Origin: Patagioenas fasciata
Lineage: Eukaryota > Chordata > Aves > Columbiformes > Columbidae
Direction: 5' to 3'
Assembly: GCF_037038585.1 (NCBI RefSeq)
Contig: NC_092524.1
Location: 67,382,552 to 67,446,551, forward strand
DNA length: 64,000 nucleotides
Each line of letters starts with the position of its first letter. Position 1 is the stretch's first letter. The notes under the pieces were generated by a model that ran no database searches, was not told the origin of the DNA, and saw only the letters and a program-made list of their open reading frames with translations. This document shows positions 35,347 to 46,713 of this stretch, in pieces. A program made the translations under genes and the position numbers.

Positions 35347-37004
35347 TCACACCATGAGTTAGCAGGACTCAGCACCTCCCAGGCCTCCAGCTGGGAAAAG
35401 TTGCCTGAACTGATGCACAAACCTGTGCCACGAGGTGGAACCAAGGGGAGGTGACCAAAAAGCCTGCACCAGGACCTGGCCAAGCAAAGCACGGGTGCTC
35501 ATTGACCCATCACTCCACAGCATGTGTGCAGGTGATGGGAGACACCCCAAATTAAACCATGGCAATAGCTAGAGCACAAAGAAACCATTTATATGGACAA
35601 CTCTTGAGGAAAACAAATGAGAAGCAACATGTACCGCTGGAGGGCATCAGGGGGTGAGTGGAGCACTTACCAAAGCAGGTGGGATCTTGGGATACATGGT
35701 AGGCCAAGGGTGGGGGGCTGTCAACTTAATATCAGCTTTTGATTCTTTTTAAGATTTGGTTCTTATTGCTCTCCTCTAGGTTTTTTGAGCTGTAAACACT
35801 TTCAAGATGAACATTTTTTTCACCCCTATGAAAACAGATTTTCCCATGGTCACAGAAGCAGGCAGGATCTTTCCCAATCCCACACTTAAACACAATTTCT
35901 TGCAGCACAGCCTGTTCTGGCAAACAGGCCGTTTCCCACCACAATTACCAGCTCTAATACACAGCCCTGGGAAACACAGGGTAACTCAGCTTCATGACAA
36001 AGACAATTCTTGCCAGTGCTCCTGGGGCTTCCCAGGGGGGTTATTTCCAAATAGGACGGACTATTTGGAAAAACAAATTAAAAACTATAAACAATCCCCC
36101 CCCCAAAAAAAACCACAAAGGGTTGGATGGGGCTTTCATTCATTTCTCCTCCATTTCTGACTGTCACAGCTCTGCCCACAAAGCATAGCAGATCCTCCAT
36201 CCCAAAAACTTCTCTGGTTGCCTTTTCCCCCCACCCTGACCTGGTTTATCTTGTGCTTCAGCCCAGAGAAGTAGGTGAGATTAAAGTAGCAAGTTCTAAT
36301 TTTCATAGAGGTATTTAATTCCTTCTTTTCAGGTTGATGTATGTAAATTATTGTGGTTTTCCACCCTGCAGCTCAGCAGTACGTGCATCTGGGAGGCTGG
36401 AGGATGGCAGGAGTGTCTTTAAGATGACATCCCCACCCCAAGGGAACCATCCCCAGGCTGAGCTCACTGCTGTGCATGGTACACGGTGGGGTGAGCCAAC
36501 CGAGACTTCAGCTTCAAGGTCTCTGGTCACGCCTGCTTCCCATCTGCTCTTCAGATAGATTCATGCAGGTAATTTAAACATTTGGCCAGGAACCATTTGT
36601 TTCCTCAGTAAAGTGTGATGAGGCATCCAGAATGGCTTTGGAAGCGCTCAAGAGGACCATAAGCCCACATGAGCCTTGATGCATGCAAAAGCTGCTCCAA
36701 AGCAGCCACCGCTTCCCACCTTCTCTGCCCTGATGGATTCGTATTTGCTGTCAATTCTTCTGGCACAAAGGACCATGAAGAAGAAGGTGACACCAAATCT
36801 CAAAGGGCTTTTTGCTGCCCAATCAACAAATGGGGGCACATTCGGGAATAAGAACTTCTGTCCCCGAAGAGATGTCCCCAACACCTCATCACAGCCTTGG
36901 AGAACCTGTTAGTGCACAAAGAACCCCAACTCAAGGGGACAGAGCATGTGTCACCTCCTTGTGTGACACCATCACCTCCAAGTCACCAAGGACGCTACCA
37001 CTCC

Positions 37005-39178
37005 AAAGGATAAAACTGCTTTAATGGTTTAGAGACAGCGGACTTTTACATGGTACAAGAGCAGGGTGGATGTACTATACATATATACACACTGGGTGTA
37101 AAGCTTGTGTATTTGAACATACTAATGTTCAAATAAAATGCACCAAGTCTTACAACAACAAAAACGTGAACAAAATCCAAGGCCACGAGTATAGAGAGGT
37201 ATGGTTTAAGGACTACAGGTCACATGGATATTAAAAAAAGTGGTGGTGCAATGCGAACTTTATCCTGAATAGAGATAAGTGGTTAAAACACAACTTTTTG
37301 TTACCTCAGGAGCAAGACAGGGTTTTACAGAGACTTAATTTCCAAACTTCAAGCGAGGAAAGTGAAACAAATGTACCAGTGTGTGCCCCTTTGGTCCTCT
37401 AAGTCTCCTTATGGTTGTTGAGCTAAAAAGAGAAGAGTTTTCCTCTGAACTTCAGGCAAGAAAGATTTAAGGCTTTTCAGCTGGATACATGTAAGGAACT
37501 GAGAAATGGTAAAATCTGCTCTCAGTCATTTAAGGAAAATAAATACCATAGAGTTAGTGCATTTTATAAATGTGCACCACAGACCTTGTTTACACCAAAA
37601 ACTTTTATAGCACCTAACTCCAAGGAATCCAGGACAGAGGATTTTATAACAAGATTGTTCCAATAATGGTCACCAAGGTAAAAGTTGTTGTTCTTTAAAG
37701 TTCTTCAGGCCCAATGGAAATTTGACCAGATGTGATTTTAATTTCATTTCCAACGTGGGTTGAAACACGAGACAGGAATGTTGGTACGATGGACCTCACC
37801 AGACCAGGAGCCACATTTTTGGTTAACATGCAGAATCTCCTGGATTCATCGTCAACAAAGCACAAACGACTATGGGAACCTCAACCGTCCAACACGCTGG
37901 CATCTTGTTTTCTTTAAGTTTTGCCTCCTGTGCTTAGTTTGAGAAGGGTGGTTTTCATTTGCGCCTCATGTTTTCCCAATTAAGAGTTACAAAACACCCA
38001 TTAAAATTGTAACAAAGTATAAGAAGCCCAGCCAAGTACAGTGGGCAAACTTTTTGTACCCACGCTGCCACATACAGAGGTTGCCACATACGCAGAAAAA
38101 AAACCCGGCATTTAATTCATTTTGATGGCCCTGGAAATTGGCTTTTCTCAATTGCTCTTATGAAACAAGCTGTTGTCATTTCAGGTTAATCTGCCCCGAA
38201 ATGACCGGAGGGGTACAGTGTGTCATGGTCAGGATTGCAGCGCTCACCTTTGGTCCAGCGTTTACGAGATGCTCAAAGAGAAATCTTCATTTTCAGATGA
38301 TCAGACTCATTTTCGCTCCTCAGTCTAACCCATGGAAAACCAAGAAGGAAAGCTCAGCATATAAATAACATTAAAAACCTCTTTGGATATCTTAGCACTT
38401 TGCAGACAGACTCTGGGGTTTTTTTCCTCCCCTCTGTTAAAAGTTTGCTTAAAAATAGTACGAGACTGACAGTTAAAGTGGTCGGACATTCTGAGGCACA
38501 GAGAAAAAGGTGCATAAAACTCTTTATATTGAGATATGACTGTGTCTCAAATAATTTAGAAGTTAATTCCCTACAAGTTAAGAAGTTAGGAAAAATGTTT
38601 TCTTTAAATTTCTCAAACAAACAAAACCAAACACACCAAAAAAAGAAGGGTTTATACTAGCAAATACATAACACACCACCAGAGGTAACATCTCCAAGAG
38701 GTATAACATACATATCCAGATATTGAAACAGCCACCGCAGGACTTGTAATAAAACACTTCAGGGCCACCATTTTCAGCAGAGGTACAGTGTTCGCAGCAT
38801 GAGTGGTCCTGCAAGGATCCACAACCTTTTAACCGGTTCCTGTGCTGCTCTGTATTTATTCTAATAAACATAATTATTTCATAAATATCCATATCACTCC
38901 CAAGCCCCGCTTTTTGCCAAACAGCTGTATATTCTGCATTGTAGATGGGAAAAACATTCCCGTTTGTAGCTTGTAATTCCGTGATGTCAGCATCACTGGA
39001 AATCCAAGAGGAGCCCACCTTATAACATTTATTCATTTGCCATCAGAAGTCTTTACCTGCACAAAGACTATGACAACAACTCACAACGATTTAGTTTAAA
39101 AGTGTATGAAACAAGTAAGAACAGACAGTGACACTGGACAGAACAATCTCCAGAGTGCATGTAGAGAATAACACAGTT
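37005..39178 (-). other. GCH1: GCH1 3'UTR
   Basis: About 2.2 kb of AT-rich sequence without CR1 insertions follows the stop codon, to a probable poly(A) site near 37.0 kb. Two earlier minus-strand AATAAA motifs (39028-39033 and 38855-38860) could give short 3' ends. The end is set from the ATTAAA at 37020-37025 and is uncertain by tens of bases. The length agrees with the roughly 2 kb 3'UTR remembered for mammalian GCH1. Confidence 0.65.
37020..37025 (-). terminator. GCH1: GCH1 probable poly(A) signal (ATTAAA)
   Basis: The minus strand reads ATTAAAGCAGTTTTATCC, then, within about 50 bases, GT-rich sequence (TTGGTGACTTGGAGGTGATG) suited to a downstream element. ATTAAA is the commonest variant signal. 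No AATAAA lies nearer to the end of the conserved-looking 3'UTR. Confidence 0.55.
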
Positions 39179-39305
39179 TCAGCTCCTGATGAGCGTCAAG
39201 AATTCCTCACGAGTCTTTGGATCTTCCCGGAATACACCCAGCATCGTGCTGGTTACTGTTTTACTGTTCATTTTCTGTACCCCACGCATCACCATACACA
39301 TGTGC
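39179..39305 (-). CDS. GCH1: GCH1 exon 6 (last coding exon, stop)
   Basis: The minus-strand acceptor CCTCTAG is followed by (T)[19 protein letters not shown], then [17 protein letters not shown] and TLIRS, and the stop TGA at 39181-39179. Cys198 in HMC is the third zinc ligand (human Cys212). Its 71-residue spacing from Cys127 matches human. The six exons total 711 bases: 236 residues plus the stop. The invariant C-terminal region is complete, so the enzyme should be functional. Confidence 0.97.
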
Positions 39306-39382
39306 CTAGAGGAAAAGAGAATAAGTCAGCTGGAATCACACACAGCCCACGCGCTATGGCGGAACAACTTGAAATCACTTAC
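39306..39382 (-). other. GCH1: GCH1 intron 5 (77 bases)
   Basis: This very short intron (donor GTAAGT, acceptor CCTCTAG) separates the last two coding exons. If retained, the frame reads Thr then TAA directly at the donor and gives a 195-residue protein without the last zinc ligand. Confidence 0.9.
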
Positions 39383-39467
39383 GTGGCTTCGATAACCACT
39401 CCGACCCCTGCGGGCTGTAAGGCTTCTGTGATGGCTATTGCAATTTGTTTGGTAAGGCGCTCCTGGA
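39383..39467 (-). CDS. GCH1: GCH1 exon 5
   Basis: The minus-strand acceptor TTGTTTCAG is followed by (V)[18 protein letters not shown] and AGVGVVIEA, plus two bases of a Thr codon at CCAC|GTAAGT. The exon is 85 bases. Substitutions relative to human (Ile for Val, Gln for Arg, Ile for Val) are conservative. Confidence 0.97.
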
Positions 39468-39629
39468 CTGAAACAACAAGGGGTTTGGAAAAAAGAAGCA
39501 GCAGCAGCGTTAATTCTGATCAGCATCAATATATTGCTGCCACCTGCACGCCAGATACAACCGACAGAAACATTGTACCCTCACCACCACACACACACAG
39601 GTTCCAGTAAAGGCTGGGGAATGACCTAT

Positions 39630-40307
39630 TAGAAAGCAGTGTAGGGGAAAGGGACCTGGGGGTCCTGGGGACAGCAGGGTGACCATGAGCCAGCACTGGG
39701 CCCTTGTGGCCAGGAAGGCCAATGGTACCTGGGGTGGGTTAGAAGGGGGTGGTCAGTAGGTCAGAGAGGTTCTCCTGCCCCTCTGCTCTGCCCTGGGGAG
39801 ACCACACCTGGGATATTGTGTCCAGTTGTGGCCCCTCAGTTCCAGAAGGACAGGGAACTGCTGGAGAGAGTCCAGCGCAGCCACCAAGATCCAAAAGGGA
39901 GTGAAGCATCTCCCGTGTGAGGAAAGGCTGAGGGAGCTGGGGCTCTGGAGCTGGAGGAGACTGAGGGGGGACTCATTCCTGGGATCAATATGTAAAGGGT
40001 GAGTGTCAGGAGGATGGAACCAGGCTCTTCTTGGTGACAACCAGTGACAGGACAAGGGGTAATGGGTACAAAATGGAACACAAGAGGTTCCACTTAATTA
40101 TGAGAAGAAGCTTCTTCCTGGTGAGGGTGGCAGAGCCTGGCCCAGGCTGCCCAGGGAGGTTGTGGAGTCTCCTTCTGTGCAGCCATTCAAACCCGCCTGG
40201 ACACCTTCCTGTGGAACCTCAGCTGGGTGTTCCTGCTCCAGCGGGGGGACTGGACTGGATGATCTTCTGAGGTCCCTTCCAATCCCAAACATACTGTGAT
40301 ACTGTGA
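39630..40307 (+). repeat. CR1 LINE fragment, subfamily I (in GCH1 intron 4)
   Basis: A 678-base plus-strand copy, antisense to GCH1. It contains the end of ORF2 (DLGVLGDSRVTMSQHWALVA readable with decay) and ends CATACTGTGATACTGTGAC. Nearly identical to 63143-63828 over several hundred bases. Confidence 0.94.
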
Positions 40308-40773
40308 CACACAGCTCTTCCTAAATAAAATTTATTAGCACCAAATCTATGTTGTGTGTTCTGGAATGGATCTTTTATTTGCCTTTTTACACTGGGAGTC
40401 ATTTTGCGTTACACATTTGCAGGAATTGCATAAGCTTTATTTGTTATAGCAGCTCTTGCCTTTCCCATTACGCAGGTAGGCACTCTTGCTCCTCTATTTT
40501 CTTTCTGCTTTTATGTATTTGTTCATTGGCTTTACTGCTGCACTATTCATTCCCTACACACAATTTCTCTTTTTAAGGAAAGGAAGATAAAAAATAAGCA
40601 AATTAAGAGTCTATTGTCTTGCAAAGCTTTATGTCCTGCAGCTTGAGCACCCTCTTGTTCACCACCCTGGCACCCAATGGTCACTAAGACTTTTGCCACC
40701 AAGAATGGGCCAAATTTAACTGCGGGACAAGGAGAACACGCTGAGCCCAACCCAAGGCTTCAGATCCTGCAGA

Positions 40774-41220
40774 TTCACGTAATCCCAGAATGTCAGGGAT
40801 TGGAAGGGACCTGGAAAGCTCATCCAGTGCAATCCCCCATGGAGCAGGAACACCCAGCTGAGGTTCCACAGGAAGGTGTCCAGGCGGGTTTGAATGGCTG
40901 CACAGAAGGAGACTCCACAACCTCCCTGGGCAGCCTGGGCCAGGCTCTGACACCCTCACCAGGAAGAAGTTTCTTCTCAAATTTAAGTGGAACCTCTCGT
41001 GTTCCAGTTTGTACCATTGCCCCTTGTCCTATCATTGGTTGTCACCGAGAAGAGCCTGGCTCCATCCTCCTGACACTCACCCTTTATATATCTGTAAACA
41101 CTAATGAGGTCAGCCCTCAGTCTCCTCCAAGCTCCAGAGCCCCAGTTCCCTCAGCCTTTCCTCACACGAGAGATGCTCCACTCCACCATTTTCATTGCCC
41201 TGCGCTGGACTGTCTCCACT
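40774..41220 (-). repeat. CR1 LINE fragment, subfamily I (in GCH1 intron 4)
   Basis: A 447-base copy in the same orientation as GCH1 and inverted relative to 39630-40307. Starts ACGTAATCCCAGAATGTCAG. Confidence 0.93.
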
Positions 41221-41593
41221 TCTCAGGCCAGCAGCCCATACCACAGCAGCTCTCGCCTCATCTCTTCAGACAAGAATTCTTGATGGCACCTCTCAAATTA
41301 TCTGCAGGCGAGCTTATCTATGGCAGCACCCAACTAGTTTAGCTATTCCTGGCAGCTCTGTCTTGTACCACATTTATCCTCTGAATCAGTTGCTGCCTAC
41401 ATCTATTTTCACAGGCACATTTTACCCCTCACTGGAAACACAGGGGCTAAGATGACAGATGACAAACACCTGTTCCAGAACAGTGTTTCTCTTCACACTA
41501 AAATTTGCACAGCTATAGTTCACTTACAATCACCAGTACCCTGAACTGGCCAACAAAGGAGTGCACACAACAAAAATAAATTCAGCTGTTTAC

Positions 41594-41625
41594 CTTGTAA
41601 TCTTCTACTGTATATTTCCACGATC
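41594..41625 (-). CDS. GCH1: GCH1 exon 4 (32-base micro-exon)
   Basis: The minus-strand acceptor TCCTTTAG is followed by (R)IVEIYSRRLQ and one base of a Val codon at CAAG|GTAAAC. The exon is only 32 bases, so it is easily missed by gene finders. Its length and phase fit the vertebrate gene, and both neighbouring exons join it in frame. Confidence 0.96.
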
Positions 41626-44510
41626 CTAAAGGAGAAAGGAAAAAGACGATGTTAAACTTATTCCTTCCTGGCTGTTGCCTGATCTTCACAATTAACTTGA
41701 CACTGTAAAACAAGACGGCTGCACCGATCTGTGTCCTTCCTGGAAATCCATGCAACATCATGCTGGTGTTGCTCATGGACTCCCCTTGGCACATCGCTGT
41801 CTTTAGGGACAGGTTCCCCATTAATTTGGGGCAAATCTGTCACTTCACCTTCAAGCTTCTCCTGTTGGCTGTTACTTTTGGGTCACTTGTCCCACCACCC
41901 ACCTGCATCACACAGTTGCAAGGGAACCCATGTCCAAAGGCTGCTCAGAAGCTAATCCTTGAACCGAGGACAGATCACCTCCTTTTGCTTCAATCTAACC
42001 CAAACGCTGTTCTGAGGACAATTCAAGATATTGGGATTCCCACAAGTCAAGCAAGAGATGTTTTGGATTCTTGCATTTAGCCGCAGATTTAACTAAGAAC
42101 AATAAGACAGCTTTGTTTTTATTTAAAACAGACCCTCTCCACCCATACATCACACGTTTCGGTGCAGGGATCAGTGCCCGTATCAGACACGACTTCGAAT
42201 TTAAGCCATTTGTGGGGCAACGCAACCACCATTTACAACTGTAGTACTATAACCCCCACATTTAAGAGAAGTCCTACAATCGCTCTGTAACTCAATGGGT
42301 TATTCATGCCAACCTCAAATGCTTAATTACACATCAAGTGGCCACGTAAAGAAGTTGCTATAGGAAGCTTCAATACTCATCTGGTCGGACTAGACAAAAA
42401 CCAGACACCGGCTGGCAGCCTGAGGCATCGGCTGCAAGAAACATTTCTGACAATGAGACTCGCCTGCTGTTTTGGAGAGAGAATTATATGCAGAATCTCC
42501 CCTCTAGAAATGAAGCAGTTATGTTATAGCTACTCTAAACAAAGCAACGTAATATCTAGATTAAATCTATGGATAGGGAACAAGCTGATGCTCCGATATT
42601 TTTACACCGGTGTTGCACATAAGCCCTATAAGCACATTTATGTAAAAGTGGTTATTTTTTTCAAGCCTGAGCTAAAAATCCAAAGAAAGATATTTGTTTA
42701 CTGTATACAGGTCATCCACAACTACAGAAACTCACCACGTTAGACTAATCCTATTACAAAAGATTAGGCCCACAGCACCAACAGCCTCATAAATCTTCGT
42801 CTGAACACTGGTTGCATTATACGGGGCACGAAAGGGAAGCACGATTCGGCCCACCCATCTCTTCATGGTGAGAGCTCACAAGTGAGGACTGAGAACATTT
42901 TGTTATACAAGAATCTAATCTTTTCGTTATTGCAGTACATGGGAGTTTAATACGAAAAAGAGGCAAAATTCAACCTTTCAAGCACAGCGCAGGAAGCCTC
43001 GCACATATTCATGCATGTCTCTGAGAACAAACAGCAGGAAAACTGTACACTTCTAGCACCACGTTGTTGCTAGTATTAAAAATCAGACAGTTTTGAGCTC
43101 CTTTTTACCTCTGCTATTCAGAGGTAACTACAGACCAGAACAAGCACAAATCAACCGATGCGTATTTCAAACGTGCTCCTTCACCGTGCATCCAAGTCCT
43201 GCAGAGATGAAACCAAGTGCTGAAGATGGGGTCTCTTCAGGAAGGATGTTTGCCTTTGGAAATCTAACTCAAAATAAAAAACAAAGCCTCCCAATTTAAA
43301 AAGATTCAGCCACACAAGTGGCAGCCGACACACAAGCCCTGAAGTGCCACACAGACATCAGCTCAGAACCTCGTCCTACAATCTGGGCACTGAGGAACAG
43401 ACACGGAAAACAGGTACAAAAATAAATGCTAAACTGCCTTCTTTCAGCCTTTTAATCAGAGCAAAGTCCATTCCTATGAGCACTGCTAGAGGCAGGAATA
43501 ATACACGGTTACATTAATAAAGATGTGACCTCCAAGGGCCCTTCCACTTCCAAAGCAAACTCACTGTTGTGTGAGCAGAGCACAGACTGACTTTAAAGCA
43601 TTTCAGTGCCATGTTCCACACATTTCTTACCCGCTAAGAAACTCCAGCAGGCATGCAGATTTACAAGGCTAATTCTCATTAGTATTATTGGAACAGCAAG
43701 ATTAGCAGATGTATCAGAGAACGTAAAAGCAAAACCTACGTGGTCTTTCTGAACTACAGCCAGTTTTTCCAAACCATTTCTCCAAAGAGACCTTTCCACT
43801 CCAGCCCCCAGTACTCAGCTTATTGAAGGGATTGGCCATCCTCCTCCTCACTAGAACTAGAAAGTACCACTTTATAAGAAAACTCAGTGCAACAACTGAT
43901 CCAAGGGCACTTGCTGAGGAAAAAGCTGTTTTACATAACTAATGTATTTCTCAAGTGTATCATAATTGCTTTGTTCCTTAAGCTGAATCTAATCCATAAA
44001 ATCCAACCCACGGCTCTCCCAGCAGGTCTGGAGCGAAAGAAAGAAATGCCAGATCTATCTGAAGAGTCAGCTAACAGATGAAAGCTTTAGATTCAGTTTC
44101 TACCCAGAGAACGTGCTCATTTACAGTTCAGGACTTTTGTTCTTATCATTCAATATACACGCAAGTAGTAAATAGTTAGAGATCCCCACTGGTTTGGGTG
44201 GCCTGCCTTAGAATGTGGCCAGGGTCTCCGTTTTCGTGCTTCTGTGCTCCCTGCAGACACCAGTGCTTTAGGCAAATGTACAAAAGTGTTACAGCTCTAC
44301 TACAGCCGACTGATGTGAATTAACACAGAGCTCTAAGACTTATCTGCCCTCTCCGCAGAAACATAATGCTGAGGGTTGGTCTAAATCCAAATCCAGGACA
44401 CAAAGTGGGCTGAGCTTTAGAGGGGGGCCAGATTAGAAAGATTAGCACAGTTAGCACAGCGTGGAATCCTCTTCACAAATTAGCATCACTTTCATTACAT
44501 TAACACTTAC
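41626..44510 (-). other. GCH1: GCH1 intron 3
   Basis: A 2.9 kb intron with no CR1 fragment, no tRNA-like structure and no long conserved frame that I can see. Short T- and A-runs only. Confidence 0.85.
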
Positions 44511-44566
44511 CTAGCAAGCTTGCTGAGGCCAAGTACTTGCTTGTTAGGAAGGTAGCCAATATGTAC
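44511..44566 (-). CDS. GCH1: GCH1 exon 3
   Basis: The minus-strand acceptor CTGCCTAG is followed by VHIGYLPNKQVLGLSKLA and two bases of an Arg codon at CTAG|GTAAGT. It is 56 bases and encodes the conserved core strand and loop next to the active site. It is identical to mammalian GCH1 as remembered. Confidence 0.97.
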
Positions 44567-46603
44567 CTAGGCAGAGGAGAATAAACCATTAACAGAATCA
44601 AAACCACGCTTCCAAATGCATGTGAAACTCATGCATCGAGGATGAGATGTATGTCTGCCCCAGGACTGACTCTGGAACAGCCCAGAGGTCTTAGCATGTG
44701 GAGCTAATGGAGACTTTAAGTGCCTGGTGAGCTCAGTGTCCTGGTGAAGAAGAGGTAAGTTTTCTGAAGGGGAGAAAACACACAACTCTTCAAGAGCCAA
44801 GGCTTATGTTCCAAGTCTCAGGAACGCTACAGATTACTATTACATTTGTCTATTGATCAGCACAGCACTGTTCATCTACAATAAATACACTTTTTGTTCA
44901 AGACCTAAAATGGATTTAGGGAGCAGGAGGGAAAGGGACTGTGATTTACTTCCAGGAAAAGTTCAGATGGCAAGAAGTACTTAGCCACCAAAATCAGGCT
45001 GCACTTACTGATTGAACACATGGTTGCACTAAACTGGAAAAAGTTATTGAGAAGGGCTCAGATACCAAGGTAGGGGAAAAGTCATTAAGCTGTTTGTTTT
45101 TAGAAAGCAACTTAGGCTGCTGAATTCCAGTGGGTTTACAGTTACAACAGAGAAACCAGCATTTGTGTCACTGTACCAGAGACTTGAAAAATCAGCCAAG
45201 ATACAGCAAGGGAGTGTCAGGGCAGGATTGTGTCTGTGTGCTTTGCCTAGAGGCCCCATCTCAGAACCCTGTATCGCTGTACCTGCAGTTAGAGGCACCA
45301 CAGTGCACCTAATTACCTGGCTAACTTGCTCATTCCTATCACTTCTGTTGGGTAATCAACCCACTGACACCTGAAAAGACACGAAACATTTCAGATAAAG
45401 AGACAACTTAGAAAAAAGCATTGAATCCTGTACCACACAGAGAATGTTGGTGAATTTCTTAACTTTGTTTAAGACAGAACTGCAAATACAAGACCTACTG
45501 GCCAGTATTTGCAGCCTGTTTGATATACCCAACAGGAGAATGGTTGGTCTGAGAATATTTGGAGGCACACCAGGTTATTTAGCAGACCATTATAGGAGCA
45601 GGATTGATTTGGTGTTTGCGAGATTTCTCCAAACCACGCAGCTAAACATAAAAAGAATGCATATATTGCCACAGGAATAACAAAGAATATACCTAGTTTG
45701 TGCAACTAAGAATAGGTGAAATAGAAAGCTTGCACAGATAAAGGATTTACCTTGTTTTCCAGTAAGAAAAAAAAGCAGATGAAATTGAGTTGACTCGACT
45801 AAACATCCATCTGGTTTCTGTTTGGGTATTTTATTGTGGGGGGACAGCTTACTTGGAAATATGATTGAATTTTACAGAAAACAAAAGCACTTGCTACTCT
45901 ACAGCTTCATGATAAAACAGATGGATCAGAATAAGCTCCATCCTTCTGCGCTGATACGGGAGCGAGGGGGCTGAGATGTGCAGAAGGGACCACCCGCTTC
46001 GAACTCACATTTACAGCGCTTATCTCCAATTATTTTCTGTTTGAAGTTGCTGGCATCACAATTTCAACACCCTCTGAAACACCAGCCCCTTCTATGAGAG
46101 CCCCAACCTAAGAAGCCTCCCGCTAATCCGGTTTGGCCACCCAGCCCCTGACTGGGCTTATTTAAGACAGGGTTGAAAATCCGAAGCTGGCTCCATTCAC
46201 AGGGGGGTCCCAAGACGGATGTGCACTCAGATAGCTCCGAGCCAGAAGCTCAATCCGCGCCAGAGCCAGCGTGCAGGGTGAGTCGGTTTAATATCAAGAT
46301 GTCTGCCCCCCAGGCTTGCTGCTGCTTCACGAAGAAGAGCTTTGATATGAAATGTCAGAGACCATTAGATTACTTTGACTAGAAAAGGTTGCGCATTATA
46401 TTTTAGGAGCTTAAAACCAAATAAAACTCACATTAAGGAGGTCTTCCTTATTTGTATTCTGAACATTGACTTCTAGAATCATAGCCGTAAGCAGTGAATA
46501 CTTACAGCTTTAAAAGCTTTGTAGTTACAGCTACAAAGTCTTTTACATGTACTTTAGGTCTTTTATCATGTATTCCCGCATTTGCTCCGTGAGGAAGAGT
46601 TAC
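44567..46603 (-). other. GCH1: GCH1 intron 2
   Basis: A 2.0 kb intron without recognised repeats. A CpG-containing stretch near 45940-46290, with a TATA-like TATTTAAG and a donor-like AGGGTGAGT on the + strand, stands out from the AT-rich surroundings. Confidence 0.8.
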
Positions 46604-46713
46604 CTTTCCAACAAATGGAACGAGGTGATGCTCACACAATGAGAACATGTCTATGTCCTTCACAATTACCATTTCATCGTGATCTTCGTCAAAGATGGCA
46701 TCATTCAGAACAT
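46604..46713 (-). CDS. GCH1: GCH1 exon 2 (zinc-binding CEHH)
   Basis: Read on the minus strand, ATTTCAG is followed by (D)[17 protein letters not shown] and [19 protein letters not shown], then GTAACT. The exon is 110 bases, entered with two bases of the Asp codon and left in phase 0. Cys127 and His130 of this protein correspond to zinc ligands Cys141 and His144 of the human enzyme. Leu stands before Cys127, where the human protein has Met. Confidence 0.97.

Larger units (their letters stand above)
29946..37004. other. Intergenic region between convergent SAMD4A and GCH1
   Basis: Seven kb between two 3' ends. It holds five CR1 fragments (30522-30556, 31156-31384, 33695-33764, 33849-34532, 34951-35346) and a compound trinucleotide microsatellite (31658-31744). 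I see no coding exon, tRNA or snRNA in it. Confidence 0.75.
39468..41593 (-). other. GCH1: GCH1 intron 4
   Basis: A 2.1 kb intron filled largely by two CR1 copies of one subfamily in opposite orientation (39630-40307 plus, 40774-41220 minus). The roughly 470 bases between them are T-rich and hold nothing I recognise. Confidence 0.85.

Noticed and set aside
40677-41342. 221-codon + strand frame in GCH1 intron 4
   Set aside because: Most of it is the antisense reading of a CR1 copy, with flanking intron on both sides.
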